Assembly: GCA_029262675.1 (NCBI GenBank)
Contig: JAJCYW010000008.1
Location: forward strand, 1 to 64,000
DNA length: 64,000 bases
Reading direction: 5' to 3'
DNA from: Chloroflexota bacterium
GTDB taxonomy: Bacteria; Chloroflexota; Dehalococcoidia; DSTF01; RBG-16-68-14
The position numbers and the translations under genes are program-made. Each line of letters begins with the position of its first letter. The stretch's first letter is position 1. This document shows positions 63,268 to 64,000 of this stretch, piece after piece. The notes beneath the pieces were generated by a model, which saw nothing but the letters and a program-made list of their open reading frames with translations, was not told where the DNA came from and made no database searches.

Positions 63268-64000
63268 ATGCAGATCAATGGCACGTTCAAATCGGGTTTC
63301 GATCCCGTGCGCGCCGCTTTCGAGGCGAATTTCGCTGCGGGCAACGAGTTGGGTGCCAGCGCAGCGGTCACCATAAACGGCGAGCCCGTCGTCGACATCT
63401 GGGCGGGAGACGCCTCCATCGACGGGCGTCCGTGGGTCGAGGACACGATCGTCAACGTCTACTCGAGCACCAAGACGATGGCATCATTGTGCGTGCTGAT
63501 GCTCGCCGACCGAGGGAAGCTTGATCTGGACGCGCCGGTGGCCGACTACTGGCCCGAGTTCGCGCAGAACGGGAAGAGCGGCGTTCTGATCCGGCACGTG
63601 ATGAGCCACTCCGCCGGACTCCCGGGCTTCGATCCGCCGCTGGTGCCAACGGATCTGTACGACTGGGAGAAGGTCTGCGCGAACCTTGCCGCGCAGACGC
63701 CGTGGTGGGAGCCGGGCATTGCGCCCGGGTACCACGCCCTCACGCAGGGCTACCTCCAGGGCGAACTGGTGCGGCGCGTCGACGGCCGAACGCTTGGCAA
63801 GTTCTTCCGGCAAGAAGTCGCCGAACCGCTCGGCGCCGATTTTCACATCGGCCTCGATGCATCACATGATCGCCGCGTGGCGGATCTCGTGCCGCCCAAC
63901 ACGCTCGAGTCCGACGCGCTCGCCGCCATCGACCCTGATTCCGTGCCCGGGCGTGCCGCGCAAGGAGGGCCGCTGCTGGAAGGGACTGAGCCCCTGACAC
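63268..64000 (+). CDS. Serine hydrolase, beta-lactamase/EstB family, 3' truncated by window end
   Basis: ATG at 63268 follows GGAGGGGCCGCCACC. The 244 visible codons begin MQINGTFKSGFDPVRAAFEA. They contain the nucleophile motif SSTK in VNVYSSTKTMASLCVLMLAD, then YWPEFAQNGKSGVLIRHVMSHSAGLPGF and PGYHALTQGYLQGELVRRV (Tyr of the YxN-like motif replaced by YHA). These match class C beta-lactamase-like esterases. The C-terminus is outside the window. Confidence 0.88.
   Translation, partial: MQINGTFKSGFDPVRAAFEANFAAGNELGASAAVTINGEPVVDIWAGDASIDGRPWVEDTIVNVYSSTKTMASLCVLMLADRGKLDLDAPVADYWPEFAQNGKSGVLIRHVMSHSAGLPGFDPPLVPTDLYDWEKVCANLAAQTPWWEPGIAPGYHALTQGYLQGELVRRVDGRTLGKFFRQEVAEPLGADFHIGLDASHDRRVADLVPPNTLESDALAAIDPDSVPGRAAQGGPLLEGTEPLT

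Overview
The window is GC-rich, gene-dense bacterial DNA. Its content suggests an uncultured member of the Chloroflexota, perhaps near Dehalococcoidia: a CSLREA-type secreted protein, an AIM24-family protein, YCF48-like lipoproteins, LIV and Opp transporter operons, two-subunit-fused pyruvate:ferredoxin oxidoreductase and ethylmalonyl-CoA-type acyl-CoA enzymes. This placement is inferred from gene content only; no rRNA is present.

Layout. 1-2.8 kb: 5' end of a secreted protein behind three promoter-like repeats, an FAH-family enzyme and a Crp/Fnr regulator. 3-12.6 kb: carbon metabolism, with mesaconyl-CoA hydratase and methylsuccinyl-CoA dehydrogenase (+ strand), then a CoA-ligase operon (beta, DUF1801, alpha, hydrolase, ferredoxin) and a malyl-CoA-lyase-like enzyme (- strand). 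Together these fit the glyoxylate-yielding half of the ethylmalonyl-CoA pathway. 12.7-22.3 kb: BioY, a complete branched-chain amino acid (Liv) ABC operon and an Opp/Dpp permease/binding-protein trio without ATPases. 22.5-28.3 kb: M20 hydrolase, methyltransferase, PlsX, a CsoR repressor facing a thioredoxin gene across a perfect palindromic operator, AIM24, a tRNA-Sec gene and a YCF48-like lipoprotein.

28.4-35.5 kb: an HD-GYP phosphodiesterase, a tRNA-Gly(CCC), and one - strand operon dsrE-dsrF-dsrH-tusA-dsrM-like-dsrK-like-lbpA-lplA, which looks like a sulfur-carrier relay feeding a membrane heterodisulfide-reductase-like complex with a lipoate-binding protein. Upstream of it lies a TrmO-family gene interrupted by an in-frame UGA that is followed at 17 nt by a hairpin with a GGUC loop. 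With tRNA-Sec 8 kb away, this is best read as a selenoprotein.

35.8-50.6 kb is accessory in character: an ABC-2 exporter, several pseudogenes, and single-gene segments (cupredoxin, katG, sorbosone-dehydrogenase-like propeller, degenerate GGDEF, ThuA) separated by four partial copies of the 3' half of tRNA-Gly, all on the same strand as the genes. A 123-bp direct repeat (5' end of the selenoprotein gene) brackets most of this region. 48.7-49.7 kb holds a seven-haem cytochrome c. 51-56.9 kb is a redox operon: pyruvate:ferredoxin oxidoreductase (gamma-delta and alpha-beta fusions) with an NfnAB-like ferredoxin:NADP transhydrogenase. 57-62 kb (pentapeptide protein, QueG-like Fe-S protein, galK, galT) lies between two tRNA-Pro-like remnants. 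The window ends with an SDR and a truncated serine hydrolase.

The most interesting items are the candidate TrmO selenoprotein, the tRNA-Gly-fragment-punctuated cassette region and the Dsr/Hdr/lipoate operon.
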